Below the pieces are notes generated by a model. The model worked only from the letters and a program-made list of their open reading frames with translations, was not told the origin of the DNA and ran no database searches. 64,000 bases of DNA from Lepraria neglecta (taxonomy: Eukaryota > Ascomycota > Lecanoromycetes > Lecanorales > Stereocaulaceae). Both the position numbers and the translations under genes were made by a program. Of the stretch, positions 24,966 through 35,974 are shown one piece after another (position 1 is the stretch's first letter; every line of letters begins with the position of its first letter). The stretch covers positions 1,612,001 to 1,676,000 of the forward strand of contig CM065649.1 of the NCBI GenBank assembly GCA_033220425.1, written 5' to 3'.

Positions 24966-26934
24966 ATGATCAACATGGAAAGCGACAGCGACAGCAGCTT
25001 GACTGAGATCTCTTCCGGGCTCAGCTCCGCAAGGTCTTCTGTGTCGCCTCCACCTAATTTCCTACCAGCCTTCAGCTATCCATCACCACAATCATCTCAA
25101 GATCACAGCGCTTGCGCCTCAAGCAGTGAGCAAAGATCCAAAAAACGATCTCGAGATTCCGACGATCTACCTCCAGCGAAGAAGAGGAAGAGTGTGGAAG
25201 CAAAGCCAAGGACAACAGTACATCTCGATTTGCGATCGCCCCCGTCACACCCGGAAATCGATCAAACCCCACAACTGGAATTACTGCTCAAGAGTTTGCG
25301 CAAGAGGCGGAAAATTGTTGTTATCGCTGGGGCTGGAATATCTACATCTGCTGGGAGTGAGTGCTACCAACAAATCTGCATGGCATATAGCAGCAGCTAA
25401 CCAATGCGCAGTTCCTGATTTTCGCTCTTCTAATGGCCTTTTCAATACTCTCAGAAGTGACAATAAGCTCAAAGCCTCGGGCAAGCATCTGTTTGATGCT
25501 TCCGTGTACCAAACGGATGACTCTACATCTTCGTTCCATGACATGGTCCGCACGCTATCAGATCTCGTCAGCACCGCGAAACCTACCCCATTCCATCAAA
25601 TGCTGGCCACGCTAGCGAGCGAAGGCCGACTTATGCGCTTGTACACCCAGAATGTTGATGGACTAGACACTTCGCTTTCGCCCCTCGAAACGAGTGTCCC
25701 ATTGAGCACCAAAGGCCCGTGGCCGCGCACAATTCAGCTACATGGAAGTTTGGAGAGAATGGTGTGCTCGAAGTGCAACAATATGAAAGGTTTCGACGCA
25801 ACACTGTTCAACGGCCCAGTACCACCACCGTGCACTGTCTGCATGGCAAACGACGAAATTCGTACCGAGCATGCTGGGAAGCGAAGCCATGGCATTGGAC
25901 GACTTCGTCCAAGAATGGTACTTTACAACGAGCACAACCCGGATGACGAGGCGATTGGGACAGTGGTCTCAGCAGATCTAAGAGCTCGACCAGACGCGGT
26001 GATTGTGGTGGGCACAAGCATGGAAATCCCAGGGGTCAAGAGAATCGTCCGAGAAATGTGCGGTGTAGTGAGGGGAAGAAAAGATGGCGTCGCCATATGG
26101 ATCAATCGCGGCCCACCCCCAATCGGCAAGGAGTTCGAAGAATGTTGGGACCTGGTCATCGTTGGCGATTGCGATAGGGTAGCTGAGCGTGCCAACATGC
26201 GCCGATGGGACGACGAAGGAAACGAATACAAGGAGTGCACAGAGTCTGAGGCCGAGAGGGCTAAACGAAAGGAGGGCGAGCTCAAAGTGGTAATCAAGAA
26301 GAATAAGAGCCCCACCCCGAAGAATAATAACACCCCCGCCATGATCACGCCGGCAGAAAGCCCCAATTTGAAGGCGACACAGCTGCCAAACTCCTTTCCT
26401 CCGCTGAAACTCTCGGACGGGCAGAAGAAGTCTCTTTCTAATACGACTTCGAAGAACGCCATCAAAACGAAGAAGACGGCTTCGAATACTACGTCTAAAT
26501 CCCAGACGAAGAAGGGCGCGACATCTAAAGGTTTAAAGCAAGTCGGCAATTTGGGTATGGGGATGGCCATGGGCATCAAAGGGGCATTCGCTGTCAAGAA
26601 ACATCCACCTTCCACCCCAATGAAGAACAAACCTGATCCAAAGGCCAAGGTCGTCAAATATCGCCCATCACCAACAGGTCCTGAGAAGGCAAGAAGACTC
26701 CTTGAGGCAATTGGGGAGAGCATCAGGGATGATCCTGTGCCCATGGGTCTTGTTTCACCCAATTCAGCTCGGAGCAACGGTCCCTTGAGTCCTTACAAGC
26801 TTGAGAAGATTGAAGTTCGGGTCAAGGTCGAGATTCCAGGAGATCGTACCGACGATCGTTTGAAGCGGATGAGCGAAGAAGTCGTCTCACCAACTGGGAC
26901 CCCACCAAAAGATATGGTCGGACTACTGAATTAG
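24966..26934 (+). CDS. HST4: NAD-dependent histone deacetylase, Hst3/Hst4 class (637 aa)
   Basis: Sirtuins remove acetyl groups from lysine using NAD+. The Hst3/Hst4 class acts in the nucleus on histone H3 K56 after replication. Exons 24966-25356 and 25412-26934. Residues 1-110 are Ser-rich with a basic stretch (AKKRK) fitting a nuclear signal. The Rossmann core has AGAGIS at 121-126 and IPDFRSSNGLF from 131; TQN is at 209-211, the catalytic His is H241 in QLHGS, and the zinc cysteines are C249, C252, C271 and C274. VGTSMEIPGVK and the following VAIWINRGPPP complete the NAD fold. The SSNGLF loop and large insert before the His fit Hst3/Hst4 rather than Sir2. The C-terminal 230 residues are basic, Lys/Pro/Ser-rich and disordered in appearance. 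The exact paralogue (HST3 or HST4) is not resolved. Confidence 0.9.
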
Positions 26935-27471
26935 GCGGCAAACGTATGCCCTGGCGTTGAGAGAAGGTCTGCATGATTTACGTACATCATTTAAGAGGAG
27001 GATTTATCACGATCGAGAGATACCCCAGTGTTGAATTTATGGCGTCGCTGAGGCGTGTGTGCATGCGACATGTGTCTTTTTTCTGCCAGCACGAAAGAAG
27101 CATGGAATGGCGTCTCTCCTCCTGGTGAGCAGGAGATGGCATTGCTGGGCGTTGCTATTCATTCTACTCCGGCTTCACAGGAGCTGGAGGTCGCATTGTT
27201 AGGCGTTGCATCTTATGCCTCTAATGAGTAGTCTGGGCATAGGTGGATCTTTGTATCGCAAACCCTGCTTGCTCCAGCCATTGTGCCTGTGGTTATGGGC
27301 TCATCTATCTACACTCAATATAGTCTTCTCATCTTTTATGTCCACATGACCAATACAAAATCAAAACGCTGCTTCAAAACACATTTACACAATGCCCTAA
27401 CCTTCTATACGTACAATGCTAAACCTGGCCATGCATCAACTCCACCTTCACGCATATATACACACCCCAGC
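26935..27471. other. Convergent gap with a 17-bp near-direct repeat
   Basis: 537 bp between the sirtuin and MRPL11 3' ends. GCATTGCTGGGCGTTGC at 27139-27155 recurs as GCATTGTTAGGCGTTGC at 27193-27209 (two differences, 54 bp apart). No gene seen. Confidence 0.5.
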
Positions 27472-28497
27472 TCAAGAATCCTCCTTCCCATCCCCAGCTT
27501 TCCCCCTCCCCTCCTCCTCCAACATCCCCCTCCTCCCTTCGACCGTTACCCACAAAGTCCTCCCCACACTTTCCAACGCTCCCGTAACCCCCGCCCCCAC
27601 ACTCCCAAGCATCTGCACCAGCTGCCCCCTCAACCCATCCAACCCACCCTCGATACCCCCAACCCACCTCGTCCCCTCCGTATCAAACACCCTCCCCTCA
27701 ACTCTCGCGCCCAACAGCAACAATTTCTGCAACCCAGCCTGCACACTCGCATCATGGTATCCCGGATTCGCCCTCCTAGTTGGTGCCGCGAACGTTGGAG
27801 CTTTGGGAGAGAGGATGGAGAGCGCAGCGCGCATATGTTGGGGGGAGACGGTTGGGAAGGACAGGATTGCTAAGGGGCCGGAGAGGAGGGTGCGGAGGGG
27901 GTGGGATTTTTTGTGGGGGGCAACGAGGGTGTGTGCGTGGGTTGAGAGGGAGTGCGTTAGTGTTGGGTCTGCTGGGTTGGGGGTGGTGTTTGCGACGGTG
28001 GCAGAGGATTGGATTGATGGGTCCGTTGGATGCGGGGTGGATGCTGTCGGATTGAGTTGCTGAGAGGGATGGTAGTATTCAGTGACCAGCAGCGCTGATT
28101 CGAAGATGCCTGCTTGGATTGCTTGGACTTTTATTCCCGGCGCGAGATCCGTGGAGAGGGTTTCGTCGGTTTTCTGGAGGGCGGAGTGTAGTTCGCGCCG
28201 TATGGACATCCATTCTGTTGCTTTTAGGTTGTTGTGCTGGAAGAGGAGGAGTAGGGGCGTCGACCGTAGGAGGGAGGTGTATTGGCGATGGAGCTGGGAT
28301 TTGCGGAATTCGGGGGGTTTGTGGGAGGGTGGTTGCGTTGGAGGAAAGCGGGCGAGTGGTGGTGGGGAAGAGATTGTTTGGTGGATTGGTGGTGCTGGGG
28401 TTATTGCTGAGGCTGTCGAGAGGTATTTGGGGAGGGAGGTGCGTTTGTTGTGGAGGCGATGTAGGCATTGGGTGCAGAGGCGCAGGCGGGGAGGCAT
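27472..28497 (-). CDS. MRPL11: Mitochondrial large-subunit ribosomal protein uL10m (341 aa)
   Basis: Component of the stalk base of the mitochondrial 54S subunit. Single exon from ATG at 28497. The N-terminus MPPRLRLCTQCLHRLHNKRT is basic and hydroxylated, fitting a mitochondrial presequence, followed by a Pro-rich linker. The uL10 core starts at RKSQLHRQYTSLLRSTPLL with LLLFQHNNLKATEWMSIRRE, the usual fungal pattern. Codon use is extremely pyrimidine-rich on the coding strand in the second half, which leaves long open frames on the opposite strand that are not genes. The 3' end faces the sirtuin gene; upstream lies the start of the accessory island. Confidence 0.88.
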   Translation of the reverse strand: MPPRLRLCTQCLHRLHNKRTSLPKYLSTASAITPAPPIHQTISSPPPLARFPPTQPPSHKPPEFRKSQLHRQYTSLLRSTPLLLLFQHNNLKATEWMSIRRELHSALQKTDETLSTDLAPGIKVQAIQAGIFESALLVTEYYHPSQQLNPTASTPHPTDPSIQSSATVANTTPNPADPTLTHSLSTHAHTLVAPHKKSHPLRTLLSGPLAILSFPTVSPQHMRAALSILSPKAPTFAAPTRRANPGYHDASVQAGLQKLLLLGARVEGRVFDTEGTRWVGGIEGGLDGLRGQLVQMLGSVGAGVTGALESVGRTLWVTVEGRRGMLEEEGRGKAGDGKEDS

Positions 28498-29171
28498 GGC
28501 TCTGGGAGAGGACTTTACCCAATTAGCTCCTGGCTACCATGCTTCAACAAGAATACTTACCATTGACAATACTGTTGTGACTGATATTGAAAGAAGTCAT
28601 CAGCTTTTGTGATTTCCCTAGCTATTGACTTTGGTTCAGCCCTATCAATACGCTAGTGAGACGTGGATTCTTTGCGTGCTGATACTCTAAGTCGTAAATG
28701 TTTAACAACGATGTCTCTTCTATCTTCAGAAATTCTCCAATGCACTAGAGCGACTAAACAGTATATATTTTTCGCTCTACAGCGGCTGGCAGCATGTAGG
28801 CGTTATATTAGGACAGGTATACACACGCGGATACTGTGTGTGCGGGTGAGAAGGCGTCCGATTCGAGATAGTTTCGACGCCGTTTTAGGCGGCGTTCTCA
28901 CTTCACCATTGGTATCATTCTCGAAATAATCGTCGCAGTCGAAGAGTCCTTCGTAAGCCGAGTTTTACACATGTTGCGAAATGCGTTCCAATTGGTCCAG
29001 AGCAGGTGGCTGGAGGATGCAAGCGAGAACCCGTAAAGGAGGGTGATCGACGATCAGGCAAGGCTGTAAAACGCAAATTTTCCAGTCTGGTGACGCAGTG
29101 CAGAGATTTATAACATAACATATGGGTTCAAACTTGATGGTGGACTTTGAAATAGTTTCGAAGGTTCTTTA
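28498..29171. other. Left border of the accessory island
   Basis: 674 bp between the MRPL11 start and the SIR2-like gene. It contains copy A of a hairpin repeat (see next entry). Otherwise no frame or motif recognised. Confidence 0.55.
28821..28905 (+). repeat. Hairpin repeat, copy A
   Basis: Outer stem GTGAGAA (28846-28852) with TTCTCAC (28895-28901); inner stem GGCGTC (28853-28858) with GACGCC (28876-28881). A related sequence lies at 49872-49955 in the same orientation, sharing GTGTGT, AAGGCG, GATAGT and GACGCCGTTTTA in the same order. It may be a fragment of a miniature inverted-repeat element or a structured RNA; no target-site duplication was established. Confidence 0.55.
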
Positions 29172-32100
29172 ATGGACTGCGATCTTTCCAAGATGAGGGA
29201 TACACAGAGTGCAATTGAAGCTGCTATCAAGACCGGGATTGTTCAGTGTAGGGCAGACCCCAACGAACCGGAGGCCACCTGGGAAAATGTGTCACCTCGG
29301 GCTGAACTCTTCTCATCCCAAGTCCAGGGTCGTGTGACACTGTTCCTAGGCTCCGCCGTATCTTCCTTCAAACCTGCGAAGCTGCCCATATGGAATAAAT
29401 TCATCGAGCTGCTCTGGAGCTCACTGCTGAGCAAGGCGATATCCAGTATGCAAGAAAGCGAAGGTAAATCAAGGATTTATGCTGTGATCCTCCTGGCCTC
29501 TACTGATAACTTCCAAGACTTGACGCAAGCATTTATGAGCTACTTCAGCAACATCATGCGCTCAAATAAAGTTCCCAACTACATGATTACGGAAATCATT
29601 GCTCGCCGATTTGGGAAGCAGTATCTGTCTCTACTTGAAGCTTTTGCCGCTCAAAAAACCGCAGGTGGAACCTGGGCAGTCAATCACGTGCACAAATGGG
29701 CAGCACACGGTCTTGCCGATGGCTCAGTCTCAGCGATTATGACCACCAACTTTGACAACTATCTGGAGAGGGCATTAGAGGACACAAACGCTCCATACTA
29801 CCAAATAACGTCATATTGATGGACCGGAAATCTTGGATCGTCTTCACGATACCTCCGTGTCGAGGAGATTAGTCCTGATCGTAAATGGTGGAAACGCGTT
29901 CTCCTTTGTTAGGTCTCTCATGCCTCAGCTTGGAAGGGGCAAAATGACCTTCCTGTTCAAGCTTCACGGATCCTGCTATGAACCCGAAACTTGCATCGAC
30001 ACTCGCCTTCAACGCGCCCAGGGACTTCCGTCTTACCTGACTGATGTTATTGACACCTTTCTGCAGAGATCGGTTTGGTTTGTTGCAGGCTTCAGTGGTA
30101 GCGACTTGAACGACAACCTAGACTACCTGCGACTTCTCTCTAACAAGCGACATGCACGCGTGGTATGGCTCACCTTTCCGGGTGGATACATGGAAGGAGC
30201 GCTTCACAATTTGATGAAGACTATGGATCAGACCTCGAAGTCAGCCCAAGGACTCGCGTTACTACACGGCTACTTCTCTGGGGAAATGACTAGCGCCACA
30301 GACAATTTTCCTTTGTTCGATGAAAAGGTGGAATCATGGGCCAACAATCTTGGCAGTGAGTGGTGTAAGCTCGTCATTATCGACCTCATGGTATTCCTGC
30401 AGGCACGCACAAAGGAGCCGGCCGACCCAGCTCTTCTAAAGAAACTGAACAAGGGATATGAAGACCCGAGACAAGACTGGAATGCGATTCTCCAGGGAAT
30501 GGATTTAAAGGGCCAGGAATCCCAAGTAAGCCATGGAATCAATGCATTGAAATGATAAAATACTCATCTATTACCAGACAGCCGTAGCCAGACTGTGCCG
30601 AGAGGCATCGGAGATACTTCAACAGGTCCTTGACCTCGAAAACGGCAGCATGCAAACTGACCATGTACATTGGTGTGGGCAGATGGATTCAATCCTAACG
30701 AATTTGAACGCACAACACGTTACCCTGCAGAGTGCGACAGAGGTTGACGGCAATCGACCGCATGCGCAGTCTTGGGTTCTCAGCTGTCTGAGTGGCCTGA
30801 TTTTGCTTTGCAGTGACCAAGTTCAAGCAGCTCTTCGAGCTTTTGACATCTCTTCAAGTACAGCTTGGATGGTGGGCGATTTTGAAACGCATGAGCCTAT
30901 ACGAGACGCAATTCCCAGCTTGGTTCTGGGACCCCCTCCAGTGTTATCTGACAAGGAGACAGGCGATCTCGTGGGTATAAAGAAATCGTCGACTTACGTT
31001 GCATTCATCTCAGAACTGGACAATGTCAATGCAAAGATGAACCGGTTTGGGATTCCGCCGGAACATTACGTACGCGCCCTATTAAACAGATCCATTCTGT
31101 TCACTGACGGTTTCGCTGTTCCCCCAAACATCTTGACTAATTCCAGTGTGTTCGTCAGCGAGATTCTTTTTCAGAATGATCGCCAAGAGTACAACAGCCA
31201 ACTCCTGCAGCATTTGTTTCCTCTGCTACCGCGGAGTCTTCGAGGAACGCCAAAGAAGCTGCAGGCGTATAGGACAATGCGTCAACAGAACTACGTTCGC
31301 GAGCCCATTGATGAGGAACATATTAGAAAACTCGACGAATACTTTGAGAAGCCGCCAAATTCAGAGCGATTCATCTACTATGACGAAGAGTGTATAAGCC
31401 AGAATTATGGTGCATGCATTCGCAAGCTGGTAGATCCGATACACGCTGATGTTACTGTCGAGCATCTAGTTCGAATGTGGAGCAATACCGAGGTAGGCGG
31501 CTGGTGGAACCCAACACAAGAAGTTCACGAGGAGCGAGCGATTATTGTGAGAGACTGTGCATAGAAGCTATTAAAATTCCTTCGGCAGTTCGTTCAGTAC
31601 CTTCCAGAGACCGTGTTCCGTTCGGTCCTATACCGTTTCGCTGATCTCTTTGACGAAGCCAGCGATCCAGAACCCTTGATTCAAGGTCTTCCAGATATCA
31701 CTCCAGAGACTGCTTTTACTCTCTTGTCCTCGCGCGAGGAGATCATTAATAAGCCATGGGTGTACGGCCCTTTCTGCAAGGAGCTATTTGATGCCCCATA
31801 TAAGACGAACCTAGCGTTCGAGGTAGCCTCCAGGTCTGAATGCGGCGTCTTCATTTTCCTCGAGCAAGACGCACTCTCCTCCTGGGAATTGATGTCAGCC
31901 ATCCGCGGTGATGATGCTCACCCGGTCTGCTTCGGGACATTCGGGGACTCTAATGATGATGTCAACGCAGAATGCTCGTCGCTGCTGCTCAGCCAGGCGA
32001 CCGATTCCGCTATTGCTGAAAACAGAAAGGACTGGCACCAATCGGGGAGAAAATAGCCAGTGGATCACGTCTGAATGAGCAGGATAAGATGCGTGTCAGG

Positions 32101-32310
32101 TCTGTGATGCGGAATTTCACGCGGAGCTCGCTCCAAGTAGAAGGGAGCAAGATTGAGAAGTTAGCGATACTTACGGACGAGCATAAGGCATGTGCGAAAA
32201 CCCTTTTGAAGCAGTGCACCTTCTTGGTTCGACGGGGCCAGGCGCTGGATCGAATGTATCAAGAGGCTCAGCTATCTGTGCCTGGCCTTGTTTCGCTAAG
32301 GAGAATGTGA
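29172..32310 (+). pseudogene. SIR2-like domain gene, about 1000 aa, with about two frame breaks
   Basis: The N-terminal 450 residues form a SIR2-like fold of the kind found in NAD-degrading immune effectors, not a histone sirtuin. Seen in order: TLFLGSAVSSF with PIWNKFIELLW, IMTTNFDNYLERALE (TTNFD carries the Asn and Asp), FLFKLHGSC (the His), then FVAGFSGSDLNDN. There are no zinc cysteines. Two later introns are clean: exon end 30525 to 30578, and 31546 to 31589, both GT-AG and in phase, giving SQ|TAVARLC and ERAII|FVQYLPE. The C-terminal 550 residues are helical and unfamiliar. The reading frame changes twice without a credible intron, once inside the SIR2 domain and once near the C-terminus, so the gene is either recently broken or the assembly has errors there. 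Everything else looks intact. The start ATG at 29172 is the first in frame. Possible role: NADase in self/non-self response, by analogy only. Confidence 0.72.
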
Positions 32311-32639
32311 GCACCAGAAGGCAGAAGATGATTCACAAGGATGTTCAATCAGTTGTATCTACAATTGCTCTCAGGCACTACTCGGCGTGTAGGAACGTTC
32401 TTGTCTTTTTCGTCCCTAAAAATAAAATGAAGCAATATACGCACAAATCACTATAAAGATCAATCATACTGACGAGTTTTCTTTCAATAGGCCATGGATG
32501 TCCGAGGCAAAATTATCGACAAGCTGAAAACGATCGTTCAATCGACGCCACACATTGGCTCCATTGCGGGTTTGAAGGCTGAAGAGTATCGAGCCAAATT
32601 TCTACGGCACCATTCTTGGGATAAATAAGTCTCTCGGCT

Positions 32640-33310
32640 TGTATGCAGACCCTTATGCTATTCAGAATATGAGAATGTCGCTGAGGCCCATTGGCGCACC
32701 CTGTGCTTTAATGGCGGTATTAACGAACTAGCGTCACTAGACAATGCTAGCTCTTTTGAGGCATGGCGGCAAATGCTGCATCTTCTGGCCTAAGAGCAGC
32801 GTGCATCGATGTTCTCCGAGCAGCTTGCGGGACTTCGCTTTGTATGGCCCTTTGCCATCAGCGGGGCTTTTTTGGGCTATTGTGCCATGGAGGCCTATCA
32901 CGGCCCCAATAGTATATTCAAGGCCTCGGGCTGGTTAGTGTCTTGGGTTGTTGCTTACTGGATTGGCTGTCATGCAATCAATCTGGTTGCATACGTCATG
33001 GGCCCATACGTTCTCATCGACCTTCCGAGCCTCATCCCACGTCTCGCTCCACTTCCAAAAGAGGTCGAATCGTTCGAGCGAGCTATTGGCCGATATACTG
33101 GAGGTTGCCGCTCCTGTATTACCGAACAGGGCTGTATGGGTTGGGTGTCTCTAGCAGCACGAGAAGGGGACGAGGTCGCCACGTTCTACGGCACGAGGAT
33201 TCTTTACACTCTGAGGCGAGAGGACAAAGGGTTTCAGGCTCATGGGTGATTGCTATCTGCAGGGCCTGATGGAGGGGAGCTGCAAGGTTGGATTGTGCGG
33301 AAGTAGATGT
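32640..33310 (+). pseudogene. Decayed C-terminal half of a HET-type protein
   Basis: Pieces in several frames read as the tail of a heterokaryon-incompatibility-type protein: HWRTLCFNGGINE and SFEAWRQMLHLL, then two hydrophobic segments (FVWPFAISGAFLGY and LVSWVVAYWIG), then ITEQGCMGWVSLA, REGDEVATFYGTRILYTLRRE and finally GDCYLQGLMEG. The last three blocks correspond to the common HET tail pattern: G-x-x-G, then GD-V...G...P..LR, then G-x-Y-V-H-G-x-M-D-G-E. No HET domain (YxALSYxWG) is present in front. Several breaks interrupt it. It follows the SIR2-like gene on the same strand by a few hundred bases; a 44-codon orphan frame at 32494-32628 lies between and may be a further scrap of either gene. 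Confidence 0.65.
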
Positions 33311-34112
33311 TCGAATTGTGTAAATGGGATGACAACCTTTGTCTTGAGAGGTTGAGACAAATTGATCGGTTTTCTTGTCGTTGCCTGCTATGTAAGGAGT
33401 TGAGTCCGAAAAAGGTCTTGCTCAGTCGCCAGTGGAAATTGATACATCTCGTCGCGCTCATACTTAAAATGGACGATATGCTCAGCTTCGCTATCAGCAA
33501 AGATGAAATTTCCTGCTCAATCACTCCTAATTTCAACACTATTTGAATTCAACTTTGAACCAGTTTCAAACTCTCTACCACTCAACTAATTACAGATATG
33601 GGTATGTTATTAACTTTATCATTGATGATCAACAGCATAAGCCTCTTTTAACCATTCAGACTATTGATACACTTTCAGCTCGATTACTACAGGAATTTAG
33701 CCATCCTGCTCATCTACCTCTGCAACGACGCACTTCTAGTTAAATTACATGTAGAATCCAGCAGCTCAACCATTCTCAGCATCGAGATATCTTTAGCTCA
33801 TCTGCGAGCCACAATGAACACTTATCGGGCTCAACTGCTTTCAACATCGTATCGCTTCTTACTCGAGTTCTTCAACTAAATTACCATTCTGGCACGTACT
33901 TGAAGCTCTGAGAGTCGCCCTTTCTTCCAAGCTTCAGGTCTCTCTTGAGCTCAGTCTGGCGCAGAATCTTCGGGATGCTATTAGTCTGGCCTCTTGTCCG
34001 CTCAACATGTACATTCAACCTCTTGGCCGTTCAGCCAATTCTAGCCACGTGCTTAGGTCTTTCGAATGCGGATTTGCAAATGGAGTGGGCTAGCTGTCCC
34101 ATAAGGTTAACA
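33311..34112. other. AT-rich interval inside the island
   Basis: About 800 bp. The part 33540-33880 is visibly richer in A and T than its surroundings. Short frames only; none resembles a known protein. No terminal repeats found. Confidence 0.5.
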
Positions 34113-35974
34113 TCAAGTGGCGCCAGCTTGTCTCAGAAATTCATAGACCTGATCTTTGCAGATCTGGATGATTGTCAGGGCCGTCCTTCCTGTACTTGTC
34201 CTGGCATCGATAGAAGCTCCAGCTTCGACTAGTGCCTTGACTATCCCGAGTTGTCCCCATTCCGCAGCTCGCATGAGTGACGTCCAGCCGTTCTCACCAG
34301 TCTCACCTGGCACATCGCCCGAAATTTCCGTGTCGGCGCTATGCTGTAATAAGAGTCTTACTATATCTTCTCTGCGGCAACTTGCTTCCGCAAGAGCAGT
34401 CCACCCGTCTCGGTTTTGAGCAGCCGTATTGGCTCCATGCTTCAGAAGCCTTTCAACAGCACCGAGTTTTGAGTGCTGCGATGCCCTGCAGAGCGGCGTG
34501 TATCGCCCGTCATCTCTGGTTTCGATATAAGCTCCATGCTTAATCAGCTCGTCGACTATGTCCGGCCATCCGTGCGTACTTGCGTCGGCAAGGGGACTGA
34601 AGCCGACTTTGTTGATCGTATTGACGTTGGCTCCAGCTTGCAGAAGTGATTTTATGATGCCAAGGTATCCACCAATAGCGGCTAGAGCAAGAGCAGTGAA
34701 GCCGGCACGGTCTCTTATCTCAGTGCATGCTCCTGCTCTGAGTAGCAGATCTACCACGGGGGTACGGCCTTGAAGACTAGCTAGTGCTAACGCGGTCCGA
34801 TCATCGTGGTCGTGGGGATTGTCGACGTTAACGCCTGCTTTGATGAGCCAGGACACGAGCTCGAAGTCGCCTTCCCTAGCATTGCAAACAAGTAAAGATG
34901 ACAGGCGATGGCCGACGGGCATGAACAGCGAGCAACGATCGTGCAGAAGATCCGCCACTTGCCAGTGGCGTTTACATACAGCTGCACATAAGGCTCCATA
35001 GAGCACATTGGTGTCCACATCGTCAGCATTCAAAAGTAGACGAATGACTGCTTCATGACCATCTATCGCAGCTAGCGCCATCGATGTGTTTCCGGCCTTG
35101 TTCCGAGCGTTGATGTGTGCGCCTTGGGGTAGGAGAAAATTGACGACATCGGCGTTGCCCCGCTCACTGGCCGCCAGCAATGCTGTGTAACCATCTTGAT
35201 CCGTTGCATTTATGTTAGCACCGCCATGTAATAGATCAGGCAGCATGCGCAGATCACCAGAGAACGAGTATCTGATCAGCGCTGCTTCTTTTTCGCCGGT
35301 GGACGAACCAATGGGCTACGAACGTGCTAGAGAAGCACATTGAAGTTGTTCTCTGATAGTTTGCGGCTTGTTCGGGTTTCTTATAAGATCTTCTGGGAAG
35401 TCTGGTCTAGACCTATCAACCGTGTTTGGGTTACATCTAACCGCTTCCTGGTATAGATAGATTAGTCTTGGGGAGCTTCGAGGTTGAAAAAAGGTTGCAA
35501 CGAAACCTCGTCTTACAATATAGAGATCTGTAAGATCGTTTTCAGCTCATTGCGATACATCTCAAGCGTATTAGCCAGGATATCCAACTTCCCCTTTCCC
35601 CACACAGCTTTCAAAGCCTGCCTAAAGCTTTTCCACTTGACACGCTTATCAGAAGTCAACCTCAGCTTATCCAGCTCGTCCACAAGAGATTTTGCGATCT
35701 CCGCGCACGAGCGAGCCATCTCTTTGAGACGTTCGTCTTCTGGGCTTGAAGCCTTGTCCACTGTCTTACAATTATCGAGATAGCTAGAAAGTGTACAGCT
35801 GGCGGTGTAAAGGTTTCCAGTGACTACCGCAGTATGGCGATTTCCTGAAAGTACACCGTCGAGACTGTTGTGGATCTCGCGACTCTTGAAAACGATAATG
35901 AGGGCGTACTCGACCATTTGGCCGATGTTGGCTGCCAGGCCTAATGCGGCCATAACACTGGCTGGGTCGGCCAT
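34113..35974 (-). CDS. NLR-type N-terminal domain fused to ankyrin repeats, no NACHT (538 aa)
   Basis: Exons 35974-35517 and 35271-34113; the 245-nt intron has GTAAGA and an ATCAG acceptor and restores phase (539 codons with stop). Exon 1 gives MADPASVMAALGLAANIGQM and, near residues 110-150, VKWKSFRQALKAVWGKGKLD and MYRNELKTILQ. This is the N-terminal domain that in many fungi precedes a NACHT ATPase. Here no P-loop or NACHT sequence follows; the chain goes directly into about ten ankyrin repeats, recognisable by TALLAASERGN, TALALASLQGR, TALALAAIGGY and TSLMRAAEWGQ. So it is a two-part NLR relative without its switch domain. It may be a natural decoy or regulator, or a deletion product. The long intron region (35272-35516) was checked for NACHT remains and I saw none. 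Neighbours on the left are damaged SIR2-like and HET-type genes. Confidence 0.75.

Noticed and set aside
13970-28497. A secondary-metabolite cluster around the P450
   Set aside because: The P450 is broken and its neighbours are housekeeping genes; no PKS, NRPS, terpene cyclase or cluster regulator is present.
27283-28612. Several long plus-strand frames opposite MRPL11
   Set aside because: They result from the strong pyrimidine bias of the MRPL11 coding strand; proteins are Pro/Ser or Gly/Arg only.
32494-32628. 44-codon frame between the SIR2-like gene and the HET-type tail
   Set aside because: It follows a good acceptor-like AATAG but I could not join it in phase to either neighbour, so it was not listed as a gene.
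33540-33880. AT-rich stretch as a possible transposon or LTR remnant
   Set aside because: No terminal repeats, no transposase, integrase or reverse-transcriptase motif was seen.
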